From NCBI RefSeq assembly GCF_003248505.1, contig NZ_QFOA01000014.1, positions 1 to 59,535 of the forward strand: 59,535 nucleotides of DNA. Reading direction: 5' to 3'. This DNA is from Sphingobium sp. Lineage in GTDB: Bacteria > Pseudomonadota > Alphaproteobacteria > Sphingomonadales > Sphingomonadaceae. This document shows positions 1 through 7,927 of this stretch, piece by piece (the first letter of the stretch is position 1; the number at the start of each line of letters is the position of its first letter). Made by a program: the position numbers and the translations under genes. Under the pieces are notes generated by a model. The model ran no database searches. It was not told where the DNA came from and saw nothing but the letters and a program-made list of their open reading frames with translations.

Positions 1-1878
1 GTCGACGGAACCGTAGTTATCTGGAGTGAAATCATGGAAAACCGAAGGAAACCTGCGCCTCCCGCCGCCACGCTCGACATAAACTGCGACTGCAAAGAAT
101 ATGTTCTGGACTATCTGGCCCATTCCTTTCCGGTCCAACTCTACGAGCCGTTCACGGATGGCGAGGGCAATCTGTCCTCGCGCCCGGTCTATCGCGATGG
201 CCACCCCGTCGAGAGCCGCGAAGCTGTCGCGCGCCGGGACGAGCTGATCGAACGTCTTGCGTCTTTACCACCCGTCCCGGGGGCGCTCGACCAGATCGTA
301 CAGCGCTTCGGCACAGATATGGTCTCCGAGGTGACGGGCCGCTCCCGGCGCATCGTCCGCAAGGGGGAACGCTTCGCCGTCGAAAACCGCGCGCCATCCG
401 CCAACCTTGCCGAGACGGCCGCGTTCATGGACGATCTGAAGCGCGTTCTCGTGTTCAGCGACGCCGGCGGCACCGGCCGCAGCTATCACGCAGAACTGTC
501 GGCGAAGAACCGGCGTCTGCGCGTGCATTATCTGCTCGAACCCGGATGGAAGGCCGACGCCGCCATCCAGGGTCTGGGCCGCACCAATCGCACCAACCAG
601 GCGCAGCCGCCGCTGTTCCGCCCGATCGCCACGAACGTCAAAGCCGAGAAACGCTTCCTGTCCACGATCGCGCGCCGGCTCGATACGCTGGGCGCGATCA
701 CGCGCGGTCAGCGCCAGACCGGCGGCCAGGGCCTGTTCCGGCCCGAGGACAATCTGGAATCGAGCTACGCCCGCGATGCGCTGCGCCAGCTCTACCTCCT
801 GATCGTGCGCGGCAAGGTCGAGGGTTGCTCGCTGGGTCGCTTCGAGTCCGCGACCGGCCTGAAGTTGACCGATGACAACGGCATCAAGGACGAGTTGCCG
901 CCGATCACCACGTTCCTCAACCGCCTGCTGGCGCTGACCATCGAGCTTCAGGGCATACTCTTCACCGCCTTCGAGCAATTACTCGACGCCAAGGTGTCCG
1001 GAGCCATCGCCAGCGGCGTTTATGATGTCGGGCTGGAAACGCTGACGGCGGAAAGTTTCGTCGTCGCTGAGCGCACGACCATCTACACCCATCCGGCAAC
1101 GGGCGCGCAGACGCGGCTGCTCACCATCACCGAGCGCCGCCGAAACCAGCCAACCACGCTCGATACGGCGCTCGACTGGCTCGACGATCCGCATGCCCGG
1201 CTGCTCATCAACGCGCGGTCGGGACACGCTGCTGTCCAGGTGCCGGCGCCGTCCATCATGCTCGACGATGGCGAGATCGAACGTCGCGTCCGCCTGATCC
1301 GGCCGATGGAGCAGCACCACGCAAGCCTCGCCATGATGGAAGACAGCCATTGGCAGGAAGCCGCTCGCGACAGCTTTGCAGCGGTCTGGCAACGTGAAGT
1401 CGCCGAAGTGCCAGCCTATACCGACGGTGCCATCCACATGGTCAGCGGTTTGCTCCTGCCGGTGTGGAAACGCCTGCCGAACGAGTCGACGCGCGTCTAT
1501 CGGCTCCAGACCGATGATGGCGAACGCATCATCGGGCGGCGGGTTTCGCCTGCTTGGGCCATGAATGCCGCCTCGACGGGAACGGCCAACCTCAGCAGCG
1601 ATGATGCCTATGCCGCTCTGGTGGATGGTCGCACCATACTCGACTTGGCCAGCGGGCTCCAGCTTCGCCGCGCGCGCGTCATGGGCGCGAACCGGATCGA
1701 ACTGTCCGGCTTCACCGACACCATGCGGGATCGCCTGCGCGCCTATGGCCTCTTCAGCGAGATCATCTCGTGGAAGCTGCGCTTCTTCGTTCCGGTCGAT
1801 GCCTCTGGTCCCGCCATCATCGGCAAGCTGCTCGCCACCTATCCGGTCGAGCGGATCAGCGAGCGTGAGGCAGCGTGA
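1..1878 (+). CDS. Strawberry-notch-like helicase, C-terminal part (5' end outside window)
   Basis: The reading frame is open from base 1, so this is the end of a longer gene. The first in-frame ATG at 34 has no good ribosome binding site and is probably internal. The visible 625 residues include a helicase C-terminal block (FSDAGGTGRSYHAEL, then a motif VI-like QGLGRTNRTNQ near residues 187-197 of the part starting at base 34), as in the C-terminal half of strawberry-notch-family proteins carried by alphaproteobacterial plasmids and ICEs. Full-length members have an N-terminal helicase and often a methyltransferase domain, which would lie to the left. Its role in the element is not established. 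It overlaps the next gene through TGATG, implying one operon. Confidence 0.8.
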   Translation, partial: VDGTVVIWSEIMENRRKPAPPAATLDINCDCKEYVLDYLAHSFPVQLYEPFTDGEGNLSSRPVYRDGHPVESREAVARRDELIERLASLPPVPGALDQIVQRFGTDMVSEVTGRSRRIVRKGERFAVENRAPSANLAETAAFMDDLKRVLVFSDAGGTGRSYHAELSAKNRRLRVHYLLEPGWKADAAIQGLGRTNRTNQAQPPLFRPIATNVKAEKRFLSTIARRLDTLGAITRGQRQTGGQGLFRPEDNLESSYARDALRQLYLLIVRGKVEGCSLGRFESATGLKLTDDNGIKDELPPITTFLNRLLALTIELQGILFTAFEQLLDAKVSGAIASGVYDVGLETLTAESFVVAERTTIYTHPATGAQTRLLTITERRRNQPTTLDTALDWLDDPHARLLINARSGHAAVQVPAPSIMLDDGEIERRVRLIRPMEQHHASLAMMEDSHWQEAARDSFAAVWQREVAEVPAYTDGAIHMVSGLLLPVWKRLPNESTRVYRLQTDDGERIIGRRVSPAWAMNAASTGTANLSSDDAYAALVDGRTILDLASGLQLRRARVMGANRIELSGFTDTMRDRLRAYGLFSEIISWKLRFFVPVDASGPAIIGKLLATYPVERISEREAA

Positions 1879-2912
1879 TGGCTCGGCAGGACGCTTCTGA
1901 ACTGGCACACAGTCTCGGCCGACAGGCCGAGGCGGTCTGCCGCCACTATCTCTCCAACGGCCACCGGCAGGGCAACTACTGGCGGGTTGGCGATGCTCGC
2001 AATGTCGCAGGCCGCTCCATGTTCGTGCGCCTGCGCGACACCCCGAAGGGACCAGCGGGCAAATGGACCGACGCCGCCACCGGCGAACATGGCGACCTTC
2101 TCGACATCATCCGGGAATCGCTCGGCCTCATCGACTTCGCAGACGTTGCTCAAGAGGCGCGCACCTTCCTCAGCCTGCCGCATCCCGAACCCGAGCCGGC
2201 ATCACGCCGCGGACTGGCGCCAGCGCCATCGGGGTCGCCCGAGGCGGCACGCCGTCTCATCGCCATGACGCAACCGATCACCGGGACCATCGTGCAGACC
2301 TATCTGCGCAGACGCGGCATTGTGCTTTTGCACGGAACCGGAAACCTGCGCTTCCACCCTCGCTGCTACTACAAGCCCGACGATGGCCCGACCGAGACCT
2401 GGCCCGCCATGATCGCCGCCGTCACCGACCTCGCTGGCAAGATCACCGGCGCGCACCGCACCTGGCTTGCGCCTGACGGCTCCGACAAAGCCCCCATCGA
2501 CACACCGCGCAAGGCGATGGGCGATCTCCTCGGCAATGCCGTCCGCATCGGTGCGCCCGGCAGCGTGATGGCGGCAGGCGAAGGTATCGAGACCATGCTG
2601 TCGCTCCGGCAGGTCCTGCCCGATATGGCGATGGCGCCGGCGCTTTCGGCAGCGCATCTGGCCGCCATCCTGTTCCCCGCGACTTTGCGGCGGCTCTATA
2701 TCGTCCGAGACGACGATCCGGCCGGTGACGGCGCGTGGGACATACTGATCGAACGGGCGAACGCCGAGGGAATCGAGGCCATCCCATTGTCGCCGGCATT
2801 CGGGGACTTCAACGAGGATCTCCGGCGGCTCGGTATCGAAGCGCTTCGGGCAGGCGTTCGAGTGCAGCTCGCTCCAGAGGACGTCGCACGCTTCATCGAC
2901 CTTGCCGCTTAG
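1878..2912 (+). CDS. Toprim-domain protein (DUF7146/primase-like)
   Basis: This 344-residue protein has a C-terminal toprim domain: the acidic motif GEGIET and, further on, RDDDPAGDGAW fit the Glu...DxD metal-binding pattern of primases and topoisomerases. The N-terminal part (HYLSNGHRQGNYWRVGD) resembles the DUF7146 or zinc-free primase N-terminus seen in ICE and plasmid proteins. The ATG at 1878 overlaps the stop of the helicase gene; a GTG three bases earlier is an alternative. A role in DNA primer synthesis for element replication or transfer is inferred from the family, because no substrate is visible in the sequence. Confidence 0.8.
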   Translation: MARQDASELAHSLGRQAEAVCRHYLSNGHRQGNYWRVGDARNVAGRSMFVRLRDTPKGPAGKWTDAATGEHGDLLDIIRESLGLIDFADVAQEARTFLSLPHPEPEPASRRGLAPAPSGSPEAARRLIAMTQPITGTIVQTYLRRRGIVLLHGTGNLRFHPRCYYKPDDGPTETWPAMIAAVTDLAGKITGAHRTWLAPDGSDKAPIDTPRKAMGDLLGNAVRIGAPGSVMAAGEGIETMLSLRQVLPDMAMAPALSAAHLAAILFPATLRRLYIVRDDDPAGDGAWDILIERANAEGIEAIPLSPAFGDFNEDLRRLGIEALRAGVRVQLAPEDVARFIDLAA

Positions 2913-3259
2913 CCGGAAGGGGCTGACAGGTGGCGCGCAGCCCCCATGCCGCAACGATGCGCCAGTGACGACAAAAAGACCGCGCCTCGGCCTTCGAGAG
3001 GGCGATCGGCCATCAGCCGTGCCGGATCAGCAATGGCTGCGGCCGACGATTTTCCGGCGGCGCATGTCCACCCCACGCGGCAGGCCGCGCGGGGACCCCG
3101 AACCCGCGCCTTTCCATCGCGAAACAAAATCGCCGGCCTTTGCCATCCTCCGCTGGCGCTTCGGCCCTACGCTTCGCTCCGGGTGCAGGTCCGTCCCGCC
3201 CGACGGCTTCGTCGCCATGAAGGCCGCGACGGTCGCGGTCCTTGCCGACGGAGCATCCC
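2913..3259 (+). other. 347-bp gap with a leader related to the one before the first DUF736 gene
   Basis: I see no convincing gene here. Two stretches match the region upstream of the DUF736 gene at 6543: 3117-3154 (starts TCGCGAAACAA, ends CATCCTCCGCT) against 6413-6441, and 3212-3230 (TCGCCATGAAGGCCGC) against 6490-6507. Both leaders end about 30-36 bases before the start codon of the following gene. They may be duplicated promoter or untranslated leader DNA. Confidence 0.5.
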
Positions 3260-4186
3260 ATGAGCGAGCACGACGACTACGAACCGCACCACGAGTCATC
3301 CCCGACCGACCATCTGATCCAGGACTTGCAGCTCCACGGCTACCGTCCCTCCGAAGACGAGTTGGACCAGCGCCCGCCACCGGAAGACCGCATCATCGAA
3401 GGCGCCGTCGCCGACATCTTCGACGCCCTGGTCGCCACGATCACCGACACCAGCCTCGACTTCGATCTCCCCGATCTCCTCTGGTCGACCGTCAATATGT
3501 TCCACCGCGCCGTGGACCGCATCGAACAGAAGCTCGACGACAACGAGCAGGCGCAAAGGCAGCTTCAGCGCGAACAGGATGGCTCCGAGGTGAAGTCCCT
3601 TCAGCTCGAGCGCCTCATAGACATCGGCATGAACCTGATCGACCGCCGCGACGGCATGGAAACCTTCCGCGAAGCCGCCGCTGGCCGCTACCTCGTCGCC
3701 ACCGGCTCACCCTGGTCGCAACGCACCGGATCACGGGTCAACCATCGCCACCTCACCGCGTCGCTGATCGACAGCCGGGATTTCCTCGCCGCCAGGAGGC
3801 GTGCGGATACCGATGTACTCGTACCCGCCGGCCCGAAGATCGCCTTCTCGGGCGGCGACACCGCCGACCACAAGCAGATCTGGGCCAAGCTCGATCAGAT
3901 CCATACCAAGCACCCCGACATGGTGCTGCTGCATGGCGGCTCGCCGAAAGGCGCCGAAAAGATCGCTTCCCGCTGGGCCGACAGCCGCAAGGTGCCGCAG
4001 GTCGCCTTCAAGCCGGACTGGACGAAGCACGCCAAGGCCGCACCGTTCAAACGCAATGACCAGATGCTCAGCATCGTGCCGATCGGGGTCGTGATCTTCC
4101 CCGGCACGGGCATTCAGGACAACCTGGCCGACAAGGCCCGCAAGATGGGCATCCCGGTCTATCGGTTCGGCTCGGGCGGCGCGTAA
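3260..4186 (+). CDS. DUF2493 (YspA/SLOG-like) domain protein
   Basis: This 308-residue soluble protein has in its C-terminal third the SLOG/YspA-type Rossmann pattern of DUF2493: IAFSGGDTADH, then DMVLLHGGSPKGAE and the end VIFPGTGIQDNLADKARKMG. The N-terminal two thirds are charged and probably helical (IEQKLDDNEQAQRQLQREQ). SLOG proteins bind nucleotide-derived ligands, and some act in stress or defence signalling. The ligand here is unknown. The ATG at 3260 has GGAG seven bases upstream; the in-frame ATG at 3242 lacks one. DUF2493 genes are regular accessories of alphaproteobacterial ICEs of this type. Confidence 0.8.
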   Translation: MSEHDDYEPHHESSPTDHLIQDLQLHGYRPSEDELDQRPPPEDRIIEGAVADIFDALVATITDTSLDFDLPDLLWSTVNMFHRAVDRIEQKLDDNEQAQRQLQREQDGSEVKSLQLERLIDIGMNLIDRRDGMETFREAAAGRYLVATGSPWSQRTGSRVNHRHLTASLIDSRDFLAARRRADTDVLVPAGPKIAFSGGDTADHKQIWAKLDQIHTKHPDMVLLHGGSPKGAEKIASRWADSRKVPQVAFKPDWTKHAKAAPFKRNDQMLSIVPIGVVIFPGTGIQDNLADKARKMGIPVYRFGSGGA

Positions 4187-4207
4187 GCGCCGCCGGGACC
4201 GGCCGCC

Positions 4208-4272
4208 TTGAAAATGATGGCAATTTTTATATTATGCTATCACCGCTATCAAACTTGCAGGAGGCGCTATCA
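4208..4272 (+). promoter_or_regulatory. Promoter and triple-repeat operator of the FitAB-like pair
   Basis: TTGAAA (4208-4213) and TATTAT (4230-4235), 16 bases apart, form a plausible sigma-70 promoter. Downstream, GCTATCA occurs three times in direct orientation (4236-4242, 4245-4251, 4266-4272), the last running into the start codon of the antitoxin gene. Such an array fits autorepression by the ribbon-helix-helix antitoxin. This is inferred from position only. Confidence 0.5.
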
Positions 4273-4526
4273 TGCCCGCAGTTACGATCAGGAATCTGTC
4301 CGACGCGACGCATCGCGCCCTCAAGGTGCGGGCGGCGCAGCACGGCCGCAGCGCCGAAGCGGAAATGCGCGACATTCTCGAAATGGCTGTCCGCCCCGAT
4401 ACGCGCCTCCGGCTCGGCACGGCGCTCGCGGAACGCAGCCGCCGCCTCGGCTTGACCAATGAGGATGTCGAGGCCCTCGACCAGGCTCGTGACAAGGCGC
4501 CCGCCAAGCCGATGAGCTTCGAATGA
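4272..4526 (+). CDS. FitA-like ribbon-helix-helix antitoxin
   Basis: This 84-residue protein begins with the ribbon-helix-helix pattern of FitA/VapB antitoxins (MPAVTIRNLSDATHRALKVR, then AAQHGRSAEAEMRDIL). The C-terminal tail, rich in charged residues and proline, would wrap the toxin. In this family the antitoxin neutralises a PIN-domain RNase and represses its own operon by binding operator DNA. AGGAGG stands just upstream of the start, and the end overlaps the toxin gene by four bases (ATGA), the usual translational coupling of such pairs. Confidence 0.85.
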   Translation: MPAVTIRNLSDATHRALKVRAAQHGRSAEAEMRDILEMAVRPDTRLRLGTALAERSRRLGLTNEDVEALDQARDKAPAKPMSFE

Positions 4527-4945
4527 TCCTCCTCGACACCAATGTCGTATCGGAGGCGATGAAGCCCGCTCCCGACGAGGCCGTGCGCGCATGGCTCGAC
4601 GAGCAGGCGGCGGAAACACTCTTTCTCTCCAGCGTCACCATCGCCGAACTGATGTTCGGCATCGGCGCGCTCCCCGCCGGCAAGCGCAAGGAGCGTCTCA
4701 CCGAAGCCCTGGATGGGGTGATGGAACTGTTCGCAGACCGCGTCCTCCCGTTCGATGTCGATGCTGCGCGCCGCTATGCGGATCTCGCCGTCAAAGCCCG
4801 AGCGGCCGGGAAAGGCTTCCCTACTCCCGACGGCTACATCGCGGCGATCGCAGCCGCCAAGGGGTTTGCCGTCGCCACGCGCGACAGCAGCGCATTCGAG
4901 GCCGCGAATGTCACGGTGATCGATCCCTGGAAGGCCGGGCGCTGA
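4523..4945 (+). CDS. FitB/VapC-like PIN-domain toxin
   Basis: This 140-residue PIN-domain ribonuclease shows the expected acidic active-site residues: Asp5 (MILLDTN), Glu42 (TIAELMFG), Asp103 (TPDGYIAA) and Asp121 (ATRDSSAF). PIN toxins cleave RNA with magnesium and are held inactive by the partner antitoxin encoded immediately upstream. The length and all key residues are intact, so the toxin is probably active. The likely role on this element is stabilisation by post-segregational killing or a contribution to phage defence. This is an inference from the family. Confidence 0.88.
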   Translation: MILLDTNVVSEAMKPAPDEAVRAWLDEQAAETLFLSSVTIAELMFGIGALPAGKRKERLTEALDGVMELFADRVLPFDVDAARRYADLAVKARAAGKGFPTPDGYIAAIAAAKGFAVATRDSSAFEAANVTVIDPWKAGR

Positions 4946-5226
4946 CATCCGGCCACCGGCAGCGCAGGAGAGGTCAGCCGAGCCGGCGGCAACAGTTGTC
5001 GCGGCATGCAGACAATCCGGTCTCCTGATCGGACGACCACCCCCGCTTCAAGACGCTGATCCTTGGGTTCAGCCGATGGCCTGACGCCATCAACCCGTAA
5101 AGGGTCGGACTACGCATAGCGTGCCGCCGCTCCGGCTTCGCCTACGCGGTGATTGCGGCCACCGGCCGAACTCTTCGGGCGCCTGTCAGCGGGGGATGGA
5201 CCTCCGCTCAAACAGGAGCCAGGTCG

Positions 5227-5391
5227 ATGTCCTTCCAAACCGCTCACGCCTTCGCCTTCAGCCTCGCTACCACCCTGATGGCGGCCATCGTCATCTATCG
5301 CGCCGGAGACGGCACGCTCTCCGTCACCCCGGCCTCGGAATATGATGGCGATGAAAACGCCATCGTCGGCGAAATCGACCCCTTCGCCTGA
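5227..5391 (+). CDS. Small hypothetical protein with one membrane segment
   Basis: This 54-residue frame starts at an ATG preceded by CAGGAGCCAGG. Residues 7-25 (HAFAFSLATTLMAAIVIYR) form one hydrophobic segment, followed by an acidic tail (EYDGDENAIVGEIDPFA). No family is recognised. The 281 bases before it (4946-5226) hold no gene I can support. The good ribosome binding site and high GC at third codon positions argue that it is real. It could be a small inner-membrane protein of the element. Confidence 0.5.
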   Translation: MSFQTAHAFAFSLATTLMAAIVIYRAGDGTLSVTPASEYDGDENAIVGEIDPFA

Positions 5392-5528
5392 TGGGGCGAA
5401 CCGGGTCGCGCCGTCGGCGGACGCTTCACGCTTCTGCTCCCCCCGCGGCTCGAATTCTGCTAACCTCGCATGTGCGCCGTGGTGGTGGTGGAGGCGCGTC
5501 CGTCTGACATTTGACGAAAGACACCACC

Positions 5529-5969
5529 ATGATCTTCATCGGCATTTTCCTCAGCATCGCCGCCATCGGCTTCCTCTGCTGGCTCCTCTTCACGCTTGCG
5601 GTGTTCGCTCTTCCGTTCTTCGCGGGCGTGACTGCCGGCACATGGGCCTACGGCACCGGCGCGGGCTGGCTCGGCGCGATTGTCGTCGGCTTTGTCGCCG
5701 CGGGCCTGACCTTCGGCATCGGCCAATTCCTGCTCGCCACCGTCCGTCCGACCTGGGCACGCCTGCTCATCGCCGCAGCCTTCGTCGCCCCGGCCGTCGT
5801 CGCGGGATTCCATGCCACCCATGGCATCGTGAAACACACCATGCCGTCGGATACATGGCAGACCGTGTTCTCGGTCATCGGAGCGATCGCGGTCGGCATC
5901 GCCGCCTTCGTGCGCATCACTGGAATGGCGGCCTCCGGCCCGTCTGGCGGGCATGTGTCCCACGCCTAA
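5529..5969 (+). CDS. Hypothetical integral membrane protein
   Basis: This 146-residue protein has about four to five hydrophobic segments (IFIGIFLSIAAIGFLCWLL at the N-terminus, then glycine- and alanine-rich helices around residues 35-60 and 75-95, and a last one near 115-130). I do not recognise a family. I chose the ATG at 5529; a TTG 18 bases upstream is possible. Small multi-pass proteins of this kind are common in the variable front part of ICEs, and nothing here shows a specific function. Confidence 0.6.
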   Translation: MIFIGIFLSIAAIGFLCWLLFTLAVFALPFFAGVTAGTWAYGTGAGWLGAIVVGFVAAGLTFGIGQFLLATVRPTWARLLIAAAFVAPAVVAGFHATHGIVKHTMPSDTWQTVFSVIGAIAVGIAAFVRITGMAASGPSGGHVSHA

Positions 5970-6542
5970 ACCCGCAGCGCCCATCGCGGCGGGATCCAGC
6001 GGCACATAGCCTTTGTCCCCCACGTCATCTGGCCGCCCGATGGGGAAGCGGCATCGCGAAGCATCGGCTGCGCCCACCTGTCACGGAACGATGGAGCGCG
6101 TCGGGGCGGCAACGACATCGTGGCCGGCAGATCCTCAGCGTCGAGGTGCTTCGTCAGAGCTGGCGGAATGGCGAAATGCGCAGCGCAGGCCTGTTCGAAG
6201 GAGGTTTACGCCTGTGATCGCCGGTCGGACTTCCCGGGCCAATGCGAAGGTCGCCGCCGTCTCCGCCGTCGATCCGTCCAGCACCCGCGCCAGAACGGCC
6301 TCTTCAATGGCCTGATCTGGCCGAAGGACGGCTTTGCCTCGAGCGCCTAAGCCACAACGGCTGGCCCCGACTTTCTCCCCCTGCCGGCTGCGCCGTCATT
6401 CCTCGCGAAACAACAAAGTCGCGCCTGCGCCATCCTCCGCTTTGCTGCGGTCGCAAGCGATGTGTCGTCGCTCGCCTCCGTCCGGTCGATCGCCATCGAG
6501 GCCGCAATGGTGCGGGCTCGAAACGGAAAACGGAGACTTACA
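5970..6542 (+). other. 573-bp gap: leader of the DUF736 gene and one doubtful small frame
   Basis: The last 130 bases match the leader upstream of the DUF2493 gene (6413-6441 against 3117-3154; 6490-6507 against 3212-3230). The rest shows no recognised gene apart from the weak frame listed separately. No terminator or tRNA is visible. Confidence 0.4.
6168..6350 (+). CDS. Doubtful small cysteine-containing protein
   Basis: A 60-residue frame with four cysteines near its N-terminus (MAKCAAQACSKEVYACDRR, then PGQC) followed by an arginine-rich stretch. The third-base GC is high, as in real genes here, but the upstream region (CTGGCGGA) is a weak ribosome binding site and no family is recognised. 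The cysteine spacing could suit a small zinc-binding protein. I give it as a candidate only; it may equally be untranslated leader DNA. Confidence 0.25.
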   Translation: MAKCAAQACSKEVYACDRRSDFPGQCEGRRRLRRRSVQHPRQNGLFNGLIWPKDGFASSA

Positions 6543-6869
6543 ATGGCGACCATCGGCACCTTCAAGAAGACCGGCTCGAACGAATTCGGCGGCGAAATCG
6601 TCACCCTCAGCGTCCAGGCCAAGGGCGTGCGCATCGTCCCCGACCTGCGCGCCAGCGGCGAGAACGCCCCCAGCCACCGGGTCCTGGTCGGCCGCGCCGA
6701 GATCGGCGCCGCCTGGTCCAAGCGCTCCAACGAGGGCCGCGACTATCTGGGCCTCAAGCTCGACGATCCGAGCTTCAACGCTCCGATCTACGCCAACCTC
6801 TTCGATGACGAAGACGGCGAAGGTTACTCACTGATCTGGTCCCGCCCCAACGGCCGCCGCGCAGACTGA
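6543..6869 (+). CDS. DUF736 family protein (first copy)
   Basis: This 108-residue protein has the typical DUF736 start (MATIGTFKKTGSNEFGGEI) and the conserved end (YANLFDDEDGEGYSLIWSRP). DUF736 proteins are small soluble proteins found almost only on plasmids and ICEs of proteobacteria, usually near relaxase genes; their biochemical role is unknown. GGAG lies nine bases before the ATG. A second, clearly diverged DUF736 gene lies at 12314 in the transfer operon, so the element has two paralogues in different contexts. Confidence 0.88.
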   Translation: MATIGTFKKTGSNEFGGEIVTLSVQAKGVRIVPDLRASGENAPSHRVLVGRAEIGAAWSKRSNEGRDYLGLKLDDPSFNAPIYANLFDDEDGEGYSLIWSRPNGRRAD

Positions 6870-7175
6870 GGCGGCGTCACGAGGCCCCGGCCGAAAGGTC
6901 GGGGCCGCCTTCCTGCTCAAATCGCACCCGATCGCAGATGCGTGCCCCAAATAGTCGGGTCACACCGAAGGCGCGCGCTCCAGCTTTGCTGCAAAAGCCA
7001 GCCCGCAGAACCTTCGCTTCACTGACGACAGCGCCTCGTTTGCCCGAATCAGCAAATCGGCGCCAGCACGACACGGCCCTTCGGCAACCGCTTTGAGCTG
7101 GCAGAAGCGGGCCAATACGACTAAAATAGCCGTAGTTCTGGAGCGCGCGCCGGTTGCGATGGGAGGTGATCATGC
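6870..7175 (+). other. 306-bp regulatory gap before the XRE gene
   Basis: I see no gene that I would support; an antisense open frame here has no recognisable features. The right end carries a strong ribosome binding site (GGGAGGTGATC) and the palindrome at 7165-7184, so the promoter of the transfer-control genes is expected in this stretch. Confidence 0.4.
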
Positions 7176-7184
7176 ATGATCACC
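7165..7184. promoter_or_regulatory. Perfect 20-bp palindrome over the ribosome binding site and start codon of the XRE gene
   Basis: The half-site GGTGATCATG is followed directly by its exact reverse complement. The palindrome covers part of the Shine-Dalgarno sequence (GGAGGTGAT) and the ATG at 7176. It is a likely operator for the dimeric repressor encoded right there, giving autorepression; an mRNA hairpin that masks the start is the alternative. Confidence 0.65.
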
Positions 7185-7442
7185 GCCCGACAATCACGGG
7201 CCGCACGCGCGTTGCTGGGTTGGACACAGGAGACGCTCGCTGACAAGGCCCGCCTATCGCTGACCGCGCTCAAGCGCCTCGAATCCGAAAGCGGGCTCGA
7301 TGTGTACGAGACGACGCGCGATCAGGCACGCAGGGCCTTGGAAGCTGCCGGCATCGTCTTCCTGTCGACCGACCGAGGGCAAGGAGTGCTGCTGGTCGAT
7401 GATCGCGGAAACAAGCCGAACCGATCTACAGGCTTACGCTGA
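7176..7442 (+). CDS. XRE/Cro-type repressor
   Basis: This 88-residue protein is almost all helix-turn-helix domain: RAARALLGWTQETLADKAR followed by SLTALKRLESE is the classic XRE pattern, with the recognition helix around residues 29-40. The C-terminal third (GIVFLSTDRGQGVLLVDD) is a short strand region shared by many small ICE and prophage XRE proteins. It begins inside a perfect palindrome that is a probable self-operator. It heads the series XRE, DUF2285, FseA-like and RdfS-like genes. That places it where ICEMlSym carries its QseC-type control gene, although no close identity is claimed. Confidence 0.8.
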   Translation: MITARQSRAARALLGWTQETLADKARLSLTALKRLESESGLDVYETTRDQARRALEAAGIVFLSTDRGQGVLLVDDRGNKPNRSTGLR

Positions 7443-7537
7443 CCTGTGGGCAGCCAGCTTCCTCATCACTCGCACTGCCTCTATTTCGGATCAAACATGG
7501 TTAATAGACGGCACCGCATATTCGCCGAGTCTGCACC

Positions 7538-7798
7538 ATGACCGCACCATTCCAGGACCTCGCGCCATCGGGGCAAGATCTCACCGATTACGACAAGTCG
7601 CACGCCAAACTATACATGCGCTTGCTGGATGCGGCCGCTGACGGCGCGCATTGGGAGGAAGCCGTGCGGGTACTGTTCGACCTTGATCCCGCCCGTGAAC
7701 CCGAACGCTGCCGACGCATCCATGACAGCCATCTCGAACGCGCCCGCTGGATGACACACACCGGCTATCGGCATCTCCTGCGACAGGCTCACCGCTGA
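7538..7798 (+). CDS. Stand-alone DUF2285 protein (QseM-like candidate antiactivator)
   Basis: This 86-residue protein matches the small single-domain DUF2285 type: YMRLLDAAADGAHWEEAV in the middle and the end ARWMTHTGYRHLLRQ. DUF2285 is a variant helix-turn-helix domain. In ICEMlSymR7A the small DUF2285 protein QseM binds and blocks the two-domain activator FseA and the regulator TraR. Here the gene sits 129 bases upstream of an FseA-like gene, so an antiactivator role is a reasonable inference but not shown by the sequence. A hairpin follows its stop codon. Confidence 0.7.
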   Translation: MTAPFQDLAPSGQDLTDYDKSHAKLYMRLLDAAADGAHWEEAVRVLFDLDPAREPERCRRIHDSHLERARWMTHTGYRHLLRQAHR

Positions 7799-7812
7799 GA
7801 GGCTTGCGAACC

Positions 7813-7839
7813 TGCGTGATGCCCTTTCGACATCACGCA
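7813..7839 (+). terminator. Hairpin between the DUF2285 and FseA-like genes
   Basis: TGCGTGATG (7813-7821) and its exact reverse complement (7831-7839) are separated by nine bases, 14 bases after the DUF2285 stop codon. No T-run follows, so it may be an attenuator, a Rho-type stop or a protein-binding site rather than a simple intrinsic terminator. Confidence 0.4.
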
Positions 7840-7927
7840 ATGCCCTCCTCCGGGCTTCCAACACCCTCGTGGCACCCCGAAAAATCACACGCTCGACTTA
7901 CGCGCACCACGCGGGAGAGTTGATGCG

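Noticed and set aside
2902..4059. 385-residue open frame over the DUF2493 gene
   Set aside because: Arginine- and proline-rich composition of a GC-rich shadow frame; the DUF2493 frame has recognisable motifs.
6877..7173. 98-residue antisense frame upstream of the XRE gene
   Set aside because: No family features and no ribosome binding site; the stretch is more likely promoter DNA.
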